NCBI RefSeq assembly: GCF_009729415.1 | Contig: NZ_MPKW01000005.1 | Coordinates: 427,343-491,342 of the forward strand | Source of the DNA: Mycolicibacterium sp. CBMA 234 | GTDB lineage: Bacteria > Actinomycetota > Actinomycetes > Mycobacteriales > Mycobacteriaceae | DNA length: 64,000 nucleotides | Reading direction: 5' to 3' | Part shown: one piece after another, positions 1 to 9,194 of the stretch | How positions within the stretch are numbered: the first letter of the stretch is position 1 | How the letters are laid out: every line of letters starts with the position of its first letter | Notes under the pieces: model-generated | What the model was told of the DNA's origin: nothing | The model's input: only the letters and a program-made list of their open reading frames with translations | Database searches by the model: none | Made by a program: the position numbers and the translations under genes

Positions 1-834
1 GGTGCCGATTACCACCTCCATGAACTGTGGTGGGACACCAAGGGTCGGCACGCCGACGACTTGACCACCGCCGCAGGCGCGCCGCAATCGGGCGGCGGTG
101 CGCTTGTCGGGTACGCATTCGAGTCGCAGCGCACCCAGCACCTGTTCTACGAAGGCCTGTCCGACCACCACGTCCACGAATTGTGGTCCGACGCCAGCGG
201 CAGACACACTGATGACCTCACTGCGGCCACCGGCGCCCCGCCCGTCGGCTCCGGCGGTGCTTCGTCGGGCGCGGGCCTCACCGGGTACGTGTTCGCCGCG
301 CAGGGCACTCAGCACGTCTTCTACGTCAGCTCGCTTGACAACCACATCCACGAGCTGTGGTGGGGACCCAAGGCGTCGGCGCGGCAACCCGGGCCATCAA
401 TCGGCGCCACCCCCAGTTCGGCGGTGCCGTCGCACACCACCACTGCCAGCACCACCTTCGTGGGTCACTGGCATGTTCACGGCGCGGTTCTGGACATCAC
501 GCCGACGACGGCCACCATCACCGAGGGCGGCGCGCACCCGTGCAGCCACGGGTCCCAACGCCTGTGTCGCGAGACTGACGACCTCAGGGTCGTTTCCGGC
601 GATGATAAGGAGCTGACGCTGCAGGTGACAGCCGTCAGATACACCGACGACAGCGGGGCCAGCGTTCCCAACCAAACCCTGCCGGCTGTCGGCGACTCGA
701 TGCGCCTCGACTGGCAGGCGCCGGGTCTTCTGAAAACCACAATCCTGCAAGGTTTCCCCGGATCGAGTGACGGCAATCCCTACTGGTGTGGTGCGGGAAT
801 CAGCCAAGCCAACAGTGAGCTGTGCGGCGCGTAG
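1..834 (+). CDS. Secreted beta-propeller lectin-like protein, 3' part
   Basis: Open from the first base in frame 1, so the start lies outside the window. The visible 277 residues begin with three imperfect repeats, each ending in H-(L/V/I)-H-E-L-W (nt 13-30, 169-186 and 343-360; period 52 then 58 residues) followed by an Asp-rich DDLT segment and a Gly/Ala stretch. Such repeats resemble blades of tachylectin/fucolectin-like propellers, which bind sugars; the family call is inference. A Ser/Thr-rich linker leads to a C-terminal domain of about 120 residues with four to five Cys, typical of an exported, disulfide-bonded protein. Likely cell-surface or secreted; ligand unknown. Confidence 0.6.
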   Translation, partial: GADYHLHELWWDTKGRHADDLTTAAGAPQSGGGALVGYAFESQRTQHLFYEGLSDHHVHELWSDASGRHTDDLTAATGAPPVGSGGASSGAGLTGYVFAAQGTQHVFYVSSLDNHIHELWWGPKASARQPGPSIGATPSSAVPSHTTTASTTFVGHWHVHGAVLDITPTTATITEGGAHPCSHGSQRLCRETDDLRVVSGDDKELTLQVTAVRYTDDSGASVPNQTLPAVGDSMRLDWQAPGLLKTTILQGFPGSSDGNPYWCGAGISQANSELCGA

Positions 835-871
835 CAGCGCGCGGATGACCAACTCCGTTGGGCCGCGGCGC

Positions 872-1291
872 CTAAAGATTGACAACTAAGTTCTCGATGT
901 AGCACTCGGCCTGCAGTGTCTGGGTGCCGACCTGCTCGACGGCCGTCACCAAGTGAGTCGGCTGCCATGGTCCAGGGATGTTCCCTTGCAACGTGACCGG
1001 CACGTAGAACGATGCGGCGACCTTTGGGTTCGCCAACGTCGGATCGACCCACGCATTACCGACGACCGGTCCGGACTGCTGCCCCTCCGGAGCCCACGCC
1101 TGAACCAGGTTGACTGTCCCGACCGGCCAATGCGAAAGCGTCGCAGTGAACGGGACCCCGAGTGTGGCCGCATTTGGGCAGGAGATGGTTGGCGCAGGGT
1201 CGGCGTGGGCGATGCCCGTTCCCAAGACGACCAATGCCAGGCCAACCCCCGGAACGGCGAAGGCGGTTAGTTTGTTGCGTTTGTTCTTCAT
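872..1291 (-). CDS. Small secreted protein of unknown function
   Basis: Encodes 139 residues. The ATG at 1291 is chosen over an upstream in-frame start because GGAAAGGAG lies just before it and the protein then begins with a classical Sec signal (MKNKRNK, hydrophobic core, cleavage after AHA-D near residue 30). The mature part of about 110 residues has two Cys, one near each end (SC..., EC...), suggesting one disulfide, and looks beta-rich. I do not recognise the family. It converges with the lectin-like gene, 37 nt away. Confidence 0.65.
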   Translation of the reverse strand: MKNKRNKLTAFAVPGVGLALVVLGTGIAHADPAPTISCPNAATLGVPFTATLSHWPVGTVNLVQAWAPEGQQSGPVVGNAWVDPTLANPKVAASFYVPVTLQGNIPGPWQPTHLVTAVEQVGTQTLQAECYIENLVVNL

Positions 1292-1400
1292 GACGTGCTC
1301 CTTTCCTGTGTGGGCGCGGCACTGAACCGCCGGCCTCACAGGTAGGAGCAAGGAGCTCGCTCAAATGTGACACTTTTCGAGTAGGAAATTTTGGTCGCTG

Positions 1401-1423
1401 CGCTCGACACCTTGTCACGAGCG
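1401..1423 (-). terminator. Possible hairpin after the mce-linked transcript
   Basis: CGCTCGACA (1401-1409) pairs with TGT..CGAGCG (1413-1423) with a two-base bulge. It lies about 26 nt beyond the stop of the DUF3298-like gene, the last gene of the mce transcript. No good U-run follows, so this is only a weak candidate. Confidence 0.3.
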
Positions 1424-1448
1424 TCGACCATTGTCGGTGACGGCGGCC

Positions 1449-2255
1449 TCAGCCCCCGTACTGCGGTTTCAGCTGGCCCGCAAGCGCTGCCAGCGGAATG
1501 TTGGCGACGACGGTTCCGCCGTCCATGGACCAGACGCGTTGCCCCGGTGGGGTGGGGTCTTCCTTCGTCATCGGCTGATCCGGCATGTAGATCCGTAGCG
1601 AGTCACCGGTAAGCGCGAACGCGCGGTAATTGCCCGAGTACCCGGGGCCGGCGCTGTCCGGCTGGAACTCCGGCACTGTGAACGGGTAGGTGCCCGGCGT
1701 GTGCGGCGGGGGAACCGCGTCCAGAATCGGCGGCAGGATCGGCGCCGCAGCAGCCGAAACCGCTTGTGTGGCATTGGCTCCCGGCCGGAACAGGTCGGGC
1801 AGATACAGCCGGCGCCCGGCATTCATATCGAACACAAAGGACCGGAACGCATTGTTGGCCTGCATGCCGAACGGCTCGAAGATCTCGTGCACAACCACCG
1901 ACTGCACCCCACCGGGGCCGCTGGCGATTTCGTAGTCGGCCTTGGCGCTGCTGTCCCGCGGCGTGGTGTTGCCGGTGTTCCGCCACCCGTTGAACAACCG
2001 CGTGTAGTAGTCGCGCAGGACCGGGCCCGCGGTCGGGTTGTCGATCAGCTCGACCGGAACCCGAAGGGACAGCAGCATTTCCGCTTCGCGCTGGGACTTG
2101 ACCACCGCGGTGCAGGCACCACCGTCCCAGACGGCACCGAGTTGGGCGCAGAAGCCATCAACCGCCGCATGGGCGGCCGGCACACCGGAAAAACACATCG
2201 CAGCAACAACTGTCGCACCTGCGGCGGCCAATACGGCCCGGACTCTATTTGCCAC
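1449..2255 (-). CDS. Secreted DUF3298/RsiV-like (MPT64-type) protein
   Basis: Encodes 268 residues from a GTG that overlaps the preceding Mce-associated gene by 11 nt, so it is the likely distal gene of the mce operon. Residues 1-30 form a Sec signal ending in AHA-A. The mature protein has two Cys (FCAQ, ACTA) and a C-terminal half with VVVHEIFEPFG..., RLYLPDLFRPG and YRAFALTGDSLRIYMPDQ segments, which resemble the DUF3298/RsiV fold found in mycobacterial antigen MPT64. Function is unknown; MPT64-type proteins are secreted and immunogenic. Position behind mce and mas genes suggests an envelope role. Confidence 0.6.
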   Translation of the reverse strand: MANRVRAVLAAAGATVVAAMCFSGVPAAHAAVDGFCAQLGAVWDGGACTAVVKSQREAEMLLSLRVPVELIDNPTAGPVLRDYYTRLFNGWRNTGNTTPRDSSAKADYEIASGPGGVQSVVVHEIFEPFGMQANNAFRSFVFDMNAGRRLYLPDLFRPGANATQAVSAAAAPILPPILDAVPPPHTPGTYPFTVPEFQPDSAGPGYSGNYRAFALTGDSLRIYMPDQPMTKEDPTPPGQRVWSMDGGTVVANIPLAALAGQLKPQYGG

Positions 2256-2847
2256 GTTTACCGCCCGCCCCGGCGAGCATCACGTCGGCAGCAAGCCACC
2301 TGTCGCCCACCTTCCGCATCGTCATGGAAACGATGACGTGATCCGTTTGCGTATCCTTGGCCGCCGCACTGGTGACGTCCTGCTTCACCGACAGCAACAC
2401 GTCGACCTCGTCGCCGCGGACGGCTTTGACCGCGGCATCCTCGACCACGCCCGTGGTGCTGACCTTGTTGTCGATCAACATCTTTCGCATGGTGGCTGCG
2501 GCCTTGCTGTACGTATCTTTGAACGCGCCCGTGGCCCCGCCGAGGACTTCGTCGAAGTTCTTGTCGATCGCGTTCTGGTCGGTCGTGGTCAAGGTCACCG
2601 CATAGCTACGGGCCGCGGCCAGCGCCTCCGCTGCCTCGGCGTCGCGCTGATGCTGGCTGTACACCAGCCCCCACGCCGTCCCAGCCGCTACCGACAACGC
2701 GATGATCACCGCCCCCACTACCCAACACAGGGTGCGCCGGATGGCATACGTCTTCGGGGCCTTGGCCACCTTGGTCTCCGCCGACACAAACGTCTCGACG
2801 TCAATATCCTCGACGACCTCGTCGACCTCAATCTCCTTGGCGGTCAC
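2245..2847 (-). CDS. Mce-associated membrane protein
   Basis: Encodes 200 residues starting at a GTG that overlaps the stop of the upstream mas gene (GTGA). A cytoplasmic acidic N-terminus of about 38 residues precedes one membrane segment (residues ~39-63), then an extracytoplasmic domain with the Mas pattern: ARSYAVTLTTTD, F(D/K)xxLxGATGxFKDxYSK, (R/K)KMLIDNKVxxTGVV, VLLSVKQ. Mce-associated (Mas) proteins accompany mce operons and are thought to stabilise the Mce transporter. It is a tandem paralogue of the gene at 2844-3482. Family assignment is firm, molecular role inferred. Confidence 0.85.
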   Translation of the reverse strand: MTAKEIEVDEVVEDIDVETFVSAETKVAKAPKTYAIRRTLCWVVGAVIIALSVAAGTAWGLVYSQHQRDAEAAEALAAARSYAVTLTTTDQNAIDKNFDEVLGGATGAFKDTYSKAAATMRKMLIDNKVSTTGVVEDAAVKAVRGDEVDVLLSVKQDVTSAAAKDTQTDHVIVSMTMRKVGDRWLAADVMLAGAGGKRGK

Positions 2848-3482
2848 AGGATGTCAACCCTGCTCGCCAGCCACCGGCCACCGCTTTTCTCCATAGTCAT
2901 GTCCATGCGGTTGCGGTCGATGCGCGGGCTCGGGTTGGCCGCGTTGGTGATCGACTGGTCGACGAACAACAGCACCTCGACCTTGTCCCGCGTCGCAGAC
3001 TTCACTGCCGCAGCCACGACAATGCCCGTCCCGGATGCCTTGTTGTCGATCAGCACCTGCCGCAACTGGGTCGCGCCCTGGCTGTAGGCATCCTTGAACT
3101 CACCGGTGGCACCGTCGAGCGACTTGCGGTAGTTCTCGTCAATGTTCTTGGCGTCCAACGTCGTCAGTACCACCGCGTAGTCCCTCGCGGCTTGCAACGC
3201 AGCGTCAGTGGACTGAGTCAGCTGGTGCTGCTGGTACTGCCGCCAGCCCAGAAATCCCAGCCCCGCAACCAATACCGCGAACAGCACCGCGCACACCACC
3301 GCAGCCATGCCGACCCGCCGCTTCGATGCCGGCGCTACCTGGTCCGTCGCCTCGCTCGGCGCGTCCAGCACAGCCTCTTCGGCATCGTCTAGCTCGGCCG
3401 ACGACTCGGTCACCTCGGTCGCGTCGGTTTCTGTCTCTTGCACCTGCTCGAAAACGTCGGCGCTGGCAGTTCGTTTATTCAT
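2844..3482 (-). CDS. Mce-associated membrane protein
   Basis: Encodes 212 residues if the ATG at 3482 (MNKRTASADVF) is used; it follows mceF by 25 nt. A longer in-frame start at 3557 would overlap mceF. The N-terminus is strongly acidic (Glu/Asp-rich, residues 10-50), then a membrane segment at ~60-82 and a Mas domain with the same landmarks as its neighbour (LTTLDAKNIDENY, SLDGATGEFKDAYSQ, VLIDNKASGTGIV). Role: accessory factor of the Mce lipid importer. The duplication with the next gene is common behind mce operons. Confidence 0.85.
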   Translation of the reverse strand: MNKRTASADVFEQVQETETDATEVTESSAELDDAEEAVLDAPSEATDQVAPASKRRVGMAAVVCAVLFAVLVAGLGFLGWRQYQQHQLTQSTDAALQAARDYAVVLTTLDAKNIDENYRKSLDGATGEFKDAYSQGATQLRQVLIDNKASGTGIVVAAAVKSATRDKVEVLLFVDQSITNAANPSPRIDRNRMDMTMEKSGGRWLASRVDIL

Positions 3483-3507
3483 CACTTCTCGCGTGTCTCG
3501 TGGACCG

Positions 3508-4770
3508 TCAGTTCGGCATCGGGATCGGGTACGACGGACCTCCGTATGGAGTGTCAATCGTGTGGCCCGGGTAGTGCGGCGTCTTGTCGGTCACCGCATG
3601 CGGGTCGTATCCCGGCGGTGGACCGGCGGTGTCGTCACCCGGAGGCCGCGGCGCGTTGCGGGCGCCGCGAACCAACAGCGATGGATCCTGATCCTCACAG
3701 TAGGTGTATTTGTACGGCTCCGGGAAACTCGCGTCCGACGGCGAGTGCCGCGGCAGGTTGTAGTCGCACCGGTACTTCGGGTAGATGTCGCCGATCGCCC
3801 AGATGCCGCCGTCGTGAATCACGCTGGCGAACCGGTCGATGAACGGGTCCCGGTCCGGGCGCCACAGGTACTGCAGCGCAGGGATGCGTTGATAAATGAC
3901 CTGCGACACCGTGGTCAGGTTGCCGAGAATCTGTACGACGTTCTGCCGGTTGTCGGCGATCAGATTGTCCAGCGTGGCCAGCTGGGGCTCACCGCGCTCG
4001 ACCAGGGTGCGGAAACCGCCGTCCATCTTGTTCACGCCGCCCAGCACGTTCTGCAGATCCTTGGTGGTGGCCTGCAGACCAGGGCGAACATCGGACAACG
4101 TTTGGAACACGACGCGGGTGCTCCGGATCATGGTCATGGTCTCCGGCAACACCGAATCCACGGTATTGGCCAACAAGCTGGCACCGTCAAGGATCGCCGC
4201 CAGCTTGCGCGGACCGTCCTTGGTCACATGCAGCTCGTTGAACATCTTGCCGAGCTTGTCGGCATCGAGCTGAGCCAAAGCACCGCGGCTGTGGTCGATG
4301 ATGTGCGGCAGGGTCACCGGAATGCTGGCTTGCTTGCCTGAAATGACCGCGCCGTCAGTCAAATACGGCCCGTGGCCGTTATCCGGCCGGAAGTCCAGAT
4401 ACTGCTCCCCCGCCGCGGACAGACCAGACACCCGCACCGGACTATCGGTCGGGATGTGCGCCGATGCGTCGACGGATGCGACGGCCTCCACGCCGTTGTT
4501 GGTGAGGTTGACAGCGGAGACGTGACCGATCGGGATGCCACGCAGCGTGACGTCCTGATTCGCCAGCAGCCCACCGGATTCGGGCAACATGATCCGAATG
4601 GCGATGGTCCGGTGGAACGGGTTGAACCGCAGACCGTCAATGGCGATGTACCCGAAAGCAATGACCGCGGTCAGCCCCAGGCCAATCAACGCGAGCAACA
4701 CTTTGCGACTGGCCACCGCCTTGATGACGCGAATGGCCAACGCCAGTACCGAATTCAGCATGGTGATCAT
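3508..4770 (-). CDS. mceF: MceF, Mce transporter substrate-channel subunit
   Basis: Encodes 420 residues. The ATG at 4770 overlaps the mceE stop (ATGA), which fixes the start. One membrane anchor (~24-44) is followed by an MCE/MlaD domain (~50-130: AIRIMLPESGGLLANQDVTL, VTLRGIPIGHV) and a long alpha-helical region that in Mce complexes contributes to a hexameric tunnel across the periplasm. The C-terminus is Pro/Gly-rich with one Cys pair (YRCDYN, YTYCED). MceA-F with YrbEAB and an MceG ATPase import lipids such as fatty acids or sterols. Last of six mce paralogues here. Confidence 0.92.
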   Translation of the reverse strand: MITMLNSVLALAIRVIKAVASRKVLLALIGLGLTAVIAFGYIAIDGLRFNPFHRTIAIRIMLPESGGLLANQDVTLRGIPIGHVSAVNLTNNGVEAVASVDASAHIPTDSPVRVSGLSAAGEQYLDFRPDNGHGPYLTDGAVISGKQASIPVTLPHIIDHSRGALAQLDADKLGKMFNELHVTKDGPRKLAAILDGASLLANTVDSVLPETMTMIRSTRVVFQTLSDVRPGLQATTKDLQNVLGGVNKMDGGFRTLVERGEPQLATLDNLIADNRQNVVQILGNLTTVSQVIYQRIPALQYLWRPDRDPFIDRFASVIHDGGIWAIGDIYPKYRCDYNLPRHSPSDASFPEPYKYTYCEDQDPSLLVRGARNAPRPPGDDTAGPPPGYDPHAVTDKTPHYPGHTIDTPYGGPSYPIPMPN

Positions 4771-5894
4771 GGGCGGTCCGGCCCGTTGACTCGGCCATTC
4801 AGCATGTTCCACTCGTACCGGAGGCTACCGATCATCAGATGCCAGTCGGTGCCGTCAGGTCCGTGCATCCCGGGATCGCCCGCGTAATTCTTGTCCGGCA
4901 GCGCACCGATCGCGATCTTCGTGATCTCCGACTTCACGTGCACCGCAGTGGAATCGGTGGCCTTGACCAGAAGCCCGATCAGTCGGTTGAAGGCGGTCAA
5001 CGAGACGTTCGGGTCCATCGCAATGTCGTTGAACGCCGCCGACAACTTGTTCACGTCAGCAGCCACGCTGCGGGTGTCGGTGCCCTGCATCGACGGGAAT
5101 TTGGCCAGCTGCCGCGTGATTCGCGCGACGTTGTCGACCAGATCCATGATCCGCGTCGTGTTGTCGGAGATGACGGCCAGCGCTGGAGCACCCGCAGACA
5201 ACGCCGTGTCGATGCTCTGCTGGTGGGCCGCCACCTCTGCCGCCATGTTCGACGTGGCGCGCAATGTCGCGTCCAGCTGCGCCGAGCGTGCCGTCATCTT
5301 CGACAGGAACTGGTTGGTCTCCGAGATCAACCCGGCCAATTTCTCGCCGCGTCCACCGACGACTCGGCCGGCCCCGTTGACGTCGGTGGTCAGCGCGCGG
5401 ATAGCGCCGCCGTTGACCAGCATTGCCAGGGAGTTGAGCAGCTCCTCGACGGTCGGCGCCGCGGCGGTCGACGCCAACGGAATGGTGTCCCCGTTGCGCA
5501 GCAGCGGGCCCTGGTTCTCGCGGGGCTGATCGCCGGGCGGACGAATCTGCAGGAACACGTCGCCGAGCGGTGTGGCCGAACGCAATTCGGCCGTGCTGCC
5601 CACGGGTAGCGGCACGTCTTGCCGAATCCGCATGGATACCTTTGCCGTGAAGTCCTCGGCTTCGATGGACTGAACCTCACCGATATCCGCGCCGTACAAG
5701 CGCACTTTCGCCTTCGACGGCAGGTTCAGCGCGTCCGTGAACACCGCGTTCAGCGAATACGTCGGCCCGCTGGACCCCGGCGACGGCAATGGCACCCGAT
5801 CCAGCCCGGCGGCGCAGCCCGTCATCAGCATGACCCCGCCGAGCGCCCCGGCCCAACGTGCGCCGCGCAGCACCGAACTCAGACTCGGGGTCAT
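4767..5894 (-). CDS. mceE: MceE, Mce family lipoprotein
   Basis: Encodes 375 residues. The start at 5894 overlaps the mceD stop (ATGA). Residues 1-27 form a lipoprotein signal with lipobox L-M-T-G-C, so Cys27 is probably acylated, as in LprK/MceE proteins. An MCE domain (~45-125: YSLNAVFTDALNLPSKAKVRLYG) is followed by a helical region with repeated heptad-like spacing. It would be the lipid-anchored member of the MceA-F heterohexamer in the cell envelope. Only this member lacks a transmembrane anchor. Confidence 0.92.
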   Translation of the reverse strand: MTPSLSSVLRGARWAGALGGVMLMTGCAAGLDRVPLPSPGSSGPTYSLNAVFTDALNLPSKAKVRLYGADIGEVQSIEAEDFTAKVSMRIRQDVPLPVGSTAELRSATPLGDVFLQIRPPGDQPRENQGPLLRNGDTIPLASTAAAPTVEELLNSLAMLVNGGAIRALTTDVNGAGRVVGGRGEKLAGLISETNQFLSKMTARSAQLDATLRATSNMAAEVAAHQQSIDTALSAGAPALAVISDNTTRIMDLVDNVARITRQLAKFPSMQGTDTRSVAADVNKLSAAFNDIAMDPNVSLTAFNRLIGLLVKATDSTAVHVKSEITKIAIGALPDKNYAGDPGMHGPDGTDWHLMIGSLRYEWNMLNGRVNGPDRP

Positions 5895-7087
5895 CGGGTC
5901 GGGCCTCCCTGTGGGGCAGCCGGTGCCGTCGGTGTCACCGCGGCGGCCCCCGGCTTGGGCGGCTCGCCCTGACCGGACGGACCGATGCCGTTGGCCATCA
6001 GGTCCATCATCCCGGTCAGACCGAAGTCCGGGCCGTAGTCCTGCAATGTGCCTGTTGCGCAACCCAATTGCTTCAGGCCCATGAGGTTGCACAACTCCTT
6101 GTTCAGCTGGTTGTACGCCAACAGCTTGTCGGTCAGCAGGTGCCCGCGAATACTGCCGCCCACCGGGTCGAGCACGTTGTAGACGTTGTCGATGGTCAAC
6201 GGCAGGACGTCCAACGTCTCTTGCAATTCGCGTTTGTTGTCCGAGAGCGACCGGACCACGGTGTTCATGTCACCGAATGCGCCCTTGAGTTGGTCGCGGT
6301 GCCGATCCAGCAACCCACTCAGCTGTTGGAGGATCTCGTTGGCCTTGGCGCCGGTACGCCCCGAGCCCAAGTTCTGGTCGGCGAGGATGTCGCTCAACTG
6401 GTGCACGTTGCCACCGAATTTGCGGATCGCATCGTCATTGTCGGCTGCGGACTGGGTCAGGTCCGAGACGCTGCGGATGATCTCCTGCAGGTTCTTCTCG
6501 GTCTGGGCGCCGCCGTCGGGCCCCACCTTGAGCGCCTCGGACAGCTTGGTCAGCGTCGACTTGATCTGCTCGCTGTTGCCGGCGGAAATCTGCGAGCCCA
6601 GATTCACCAGATCCCCAAGCGGCCCACCGCCGTTCGCGTCGCCACGCAGCGCGGTGCCGAGCTTGTCCATCATGGACAGGGTCCTGTCGAACTCAACTGG
6701 TGTCCTGGTGTTTCCCATCCCGATCAGGTCACCCTCGCGCAATTGTGGCCCGCCGCGGTAAGGCGGGGTGAGCTCGATATGCCGGTCGGTGAGAATCGAA
6801 GCGGAGACAGTGGCGGCCGTGACGTCACTGGGAATCGGGACCTTTTTGTCGATGTCCATGGTGACCTCGATGTAGCCACCCTTGTTCTCCACCGTGTTGA
6901 CCTTGCCCACCTGCATGCCCAACACCGATACCGCGTTACCGGGGTACAACCCGACCGCGTCCTGGAAGTGTGCCCGGACGGTGATGTTGCGGTGCCAGAC
7001 GCGCGGCGCCACGGCTGCCGCCGTCGTTACCGCCGCTACGACCGCGATCACGACGACCGCCGCAATCATCAAGGCGCGCTTACTCAT
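5891..7087 (-). CDS. mceD: MceD, Mce transporter subunit
   Basis: Encodes 398 residues, start at 7087 fixed by the ATGA overlap with mceC. Membrane segment at ~5-27 (RALMIAAVVVIAVVAAV), MCE domain ~35-120 with VGLYPGNAVSVLGMQVGKV, long helical region and an Ala/Pro-rich tail (~375-398) as usual for MceD proteins. Two Cys near the C-terminus (NKELCNLMG, LGCATG) may form a disulfide. Part of the Mce importer. Confidence 0.92.
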   Translation of the reverse strand: MSKRALMIAAVVVIAVVAAVTTAAAVAPRVWHRNITVRAHFQDAVGLYPGNAVSVLGMQVGKVNTVENKGGYIEVTMDIDKKVPIPSDVTAATVSASILTDRHIELTPPYRGGPQLREGDLIGMGNTRTPVEFDRTLSMMDKLGTALRGDANGGGPLGDLVNLGSQISAGNSEQIKSTLTKLSEALKVGPDGGAQTEKNLQEIIRSVSDLTQSAADNDDAIRKFGGNVHQLSDILADQNLGSGRTGAKANEILQQLSGLLDRHRDQLKGAFGDMNTVVRSLSDNKRELQETLDVLPLTIDNVYNVLDPVGGSIRGHLLTDKLLAYNQLNKELCNLMGLKQLGCATGTLQDYGPDFGLTGMMDLMANGIGPSGQGEPPKPGAAAVTPTAPAAPQGGPTR

Positions 7088-8148
7088 TTGCAGTCCTTGA
7101 AGTACTCGACGATGTTGAATTGCTTGGCGCGACCGCTGATCGCACACATCCACGAGTCGATCATGACGCCGGCGGGCAAGGTGATGTCCGCCCCGTTCCC
7201 GCTACCGGTCAGGTTGGCGACGTTGCGCGCCGTCACCGGAGCGACCTGCAGGATGTTGCGGACCAGCGCATCGTGATCGGCCAGCAGCTTCGCGAACTCG
7301 TGCAGGCTGTTGATCAGGGCGTCGAGTTGCGGCTCATTGGCCAGGATCGTGTGCGCCCGATCAGCCAGCAGCGTCACCCCGTCGAACAAGCGCTGCATCG
7401 CAGCCCGCCGAGTGGCGATCTCACCGAGAATCTGGTTGCCCTGCAACACCAAAGCCCCCAGGTCAGCCTTCTGCCGGTGCAGCAGCGCGGCGACAGTGTC
7501 CGCGTTGGTGATCAACGTACCCAACTGGTCGCGCCGCGACTGGATAACTCCGGCAAGCGAATTCAGGTTGGTCAGCGCCTGCGGCAGCGCGTCGGGCACG
7601 CCCTGCAGACTGCCGCTCATCACGCGCACCGACTCGGCGATCCGGTCGGCATCGACCGGCGCGAGGGTGCTGGTTGCCCCCTCCAGCGTCTTCTGCAAGT
7701 CATACGGCACGTCGGTATGACTCAGTTTGATTGTGTTGCGCGATATTTGGCCCGAGCCGGCCGGGCGGATCTCCAGGTAGCGCGCGCCCAGGATCGTGGT
7801 GAGTTTGATGGCGGCGCGGGTATCAGTACCCATCCGCACCTTCTTGTCGGCGGTGAACGTCACGACCACGTGATCGCCGGCCAGCTCAACGTCCTGCACC
7901 GTGCCGACCGGGATGCCCGCGATGGTCACCGCATTCCCGGACTTGATCGCCGCCGCCTGAGCGAACTCAGCCGTGTACTGCTTCTTGCCGATGTCCAGCA
8001 CGCTGACCAACACGACCACAGCAACCATCACCACGATCACCGTCAGGCCGATCACGCCAAGCCAGAACTTGTTGTAGTCCTCCAGAACTCGCTTACGCCC
8101 ACCCGGGATGCTCGCCGGGCGAAAGGGTCCGCCGAAGAGGCTGCTCAT
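7084..8148 (-). CDS. mceC: MceC, Mce transporter subunit
   Basis: Encodes 354 residues, start at 8148 fixed by the ATGA overlap with mceB. A basic N-terminus precedes a strong membrane segment (~28-50), then an MCE domain (~55-135: SGNAVTIAGIPVGTVQDVEL) and an alpha-helical stretch rich in Leu/Gln/Asp. It lacks the long Pro-rich tail seen in Mce1C and is shorter than that protein. It ends with a Cys pair (WMCAIS, FKDCK). Part of the Mce importer. Confidence 0.92.
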   Translation of the reverse strand: MSSLFGGPFRPASIPGGRKRVLEDYNKFWLGVIGLTVIVVMVAVVVLVSVLDIGKKQYTAEFAQAAAIKSGNAVTIAGIPVGTVQDVELAGDHVVVTFTADKKVRMGTDTRAAIKLTTILGARYLEIRPAGSGQISRNTIKLSHTDVPYDLQKTLEGATSTLAPVDADRIAESVRVMSGSLQGVPDALPQALTNLNSLAGVIQSRRDQLGTLITNADTVAALLHRQKADLGALVLQGNQILGEIATRRAAMQRLFDGVTLLADRAHTILANEPQLDALINSLHEFAKLLADHDALVRNILQVAPVTARNVANLTGSGNGADITLPAGVMIDSWMCAISGRAKQFNIVEYFKDCK

Positions 8149-9194
8149 CGGCACACCGCCGTGTGCCACACTTCGTTGCCGTTACCCGGCGTTGCCCTGG
8201 TGACGAACATGCGGAACCAGTTCAGCAACCCGCGCCACAGGCCGAAGTCGAGATCGCAGACGTAGACATCCACGTAGGTACCCTCCTGCCCGGCCCGGGC
8301 AAGTCCCTTGAGCAGCAACGGCACATTGGCAACCGCGTAGGCCAACCGAGTCTTGCCGTCGGTGGTGCTGTACTTCAGGAATCCCGGGTCACGGTCAATG
8401 AATTGCTGCACGTCCGGGGTGATCGCGTTGACGATCGCAGACAGCCGGTGCACGTTCGTGGTGATGGACCCCACCGAGGCCACCAGCTCGTCACGCCGAC
8501 TGTTCAGCGCCGTCATCGACGCTGACGTCTCGCGCAACATGGTCTGCAGATTGGTGCTCTGCTTGGCCAACGTCGTCATCAGCTTGTCCAGGTTGGCGAT
8601 CAGGTCACCCAGCGCCGCATCCGGACCCGCCAGGGTCTGCGTCAACATCGACGCCTGAGTGGTCAACGTCAGCACTGAACCCTCGTTGCCCTGGAACGCC
8701 TTGATGATGGCGCCCGTCAGGTTGTCCACCTGCTGGGGATCGAGTTCGGTGAACAGCGGCTCAAAACCGTTGAGCATGTAGGAGATGTCGAACGACGGGT
8801 TGGTCCGCTGCTCCGGAATCTGTGTGCCCACAGGCAGTTTGCGACGCTCGCCGTCGCCCTGGCTCAAACCGAGGTACCGCTGCCCGATGATGTTCTGGTA
8901 CGTCACCGAAGCCAGCGTGTTGGTGTAGAGCGTCTGGTTGCTGTGTACCTGGAAGGTCACCTTGGCCTTGTTGTCGCCGGTCAGTTCGATGGAGTCGACT
9001 CGGCCGACCCGAACACCGGCCACCCGGACGTCATCGCCTTCGGCCAGCCCCGATACGTCGCTGAAAATCGCCGAATAGCTTGAGGTGGGTCCAGCGATGT
9101 TGCGCTGCAAGGTCGCGAAGACCATCCACGTCACGGCAACGGAGAAAACCAGGAACAGGGCCAGGCCGATCACGGTCGTGCGCTTGAGTTTCAT
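8145..9194 (-). CDS. mceB: MceB, Mce transporter subunit
   Basis: Encodes 349 residues, starting at an ATG that overlaps the mceA stop (ATGA). Membrane anchor ~8-28, MCE domain ~35-115 (LAEGDDVRVAGVRVGRVDSI), then helices and a C-terminal segment with YVCDLDFGLWRG, a pattern typical of MceB, and a final Cys. Length matches Mce1B-type proteins (about 345 residues). Part of the hexameric substrate-channelling Mce assembly. Confidence 0.92.
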   Translation of the reverse strand: MKLKRTTVIGLALFLVFSVAVTWMVFATLQRNIAGPTSSYSAIFSDVSGLAEGDDVRVAGVRVGRVDSIELTGDNKAKVTFQVHSNQTLYTNTLASVTYQNIIGQRYLGLSQGDGERRKLPVGTQIPEQRTNPSFDISYMLNGFEPLFTELDPQQVDNLTGAIIKAFQGNEGSVLTLTTQASMLTQTLAGPDAALGDLIANLDKLMTTLAKQSTNLQTMLRETSASMTALNSRRDELVASVGSITTNVHRLSAIVNAITPDVQQFIDRDPGFLKYSTTDGKTRLAYAVANVPLLLKGLARAGQEGTYVDVYVCDLDFGLWRGLLNWFRMFVTRATPGNGNEVWHTAVCR

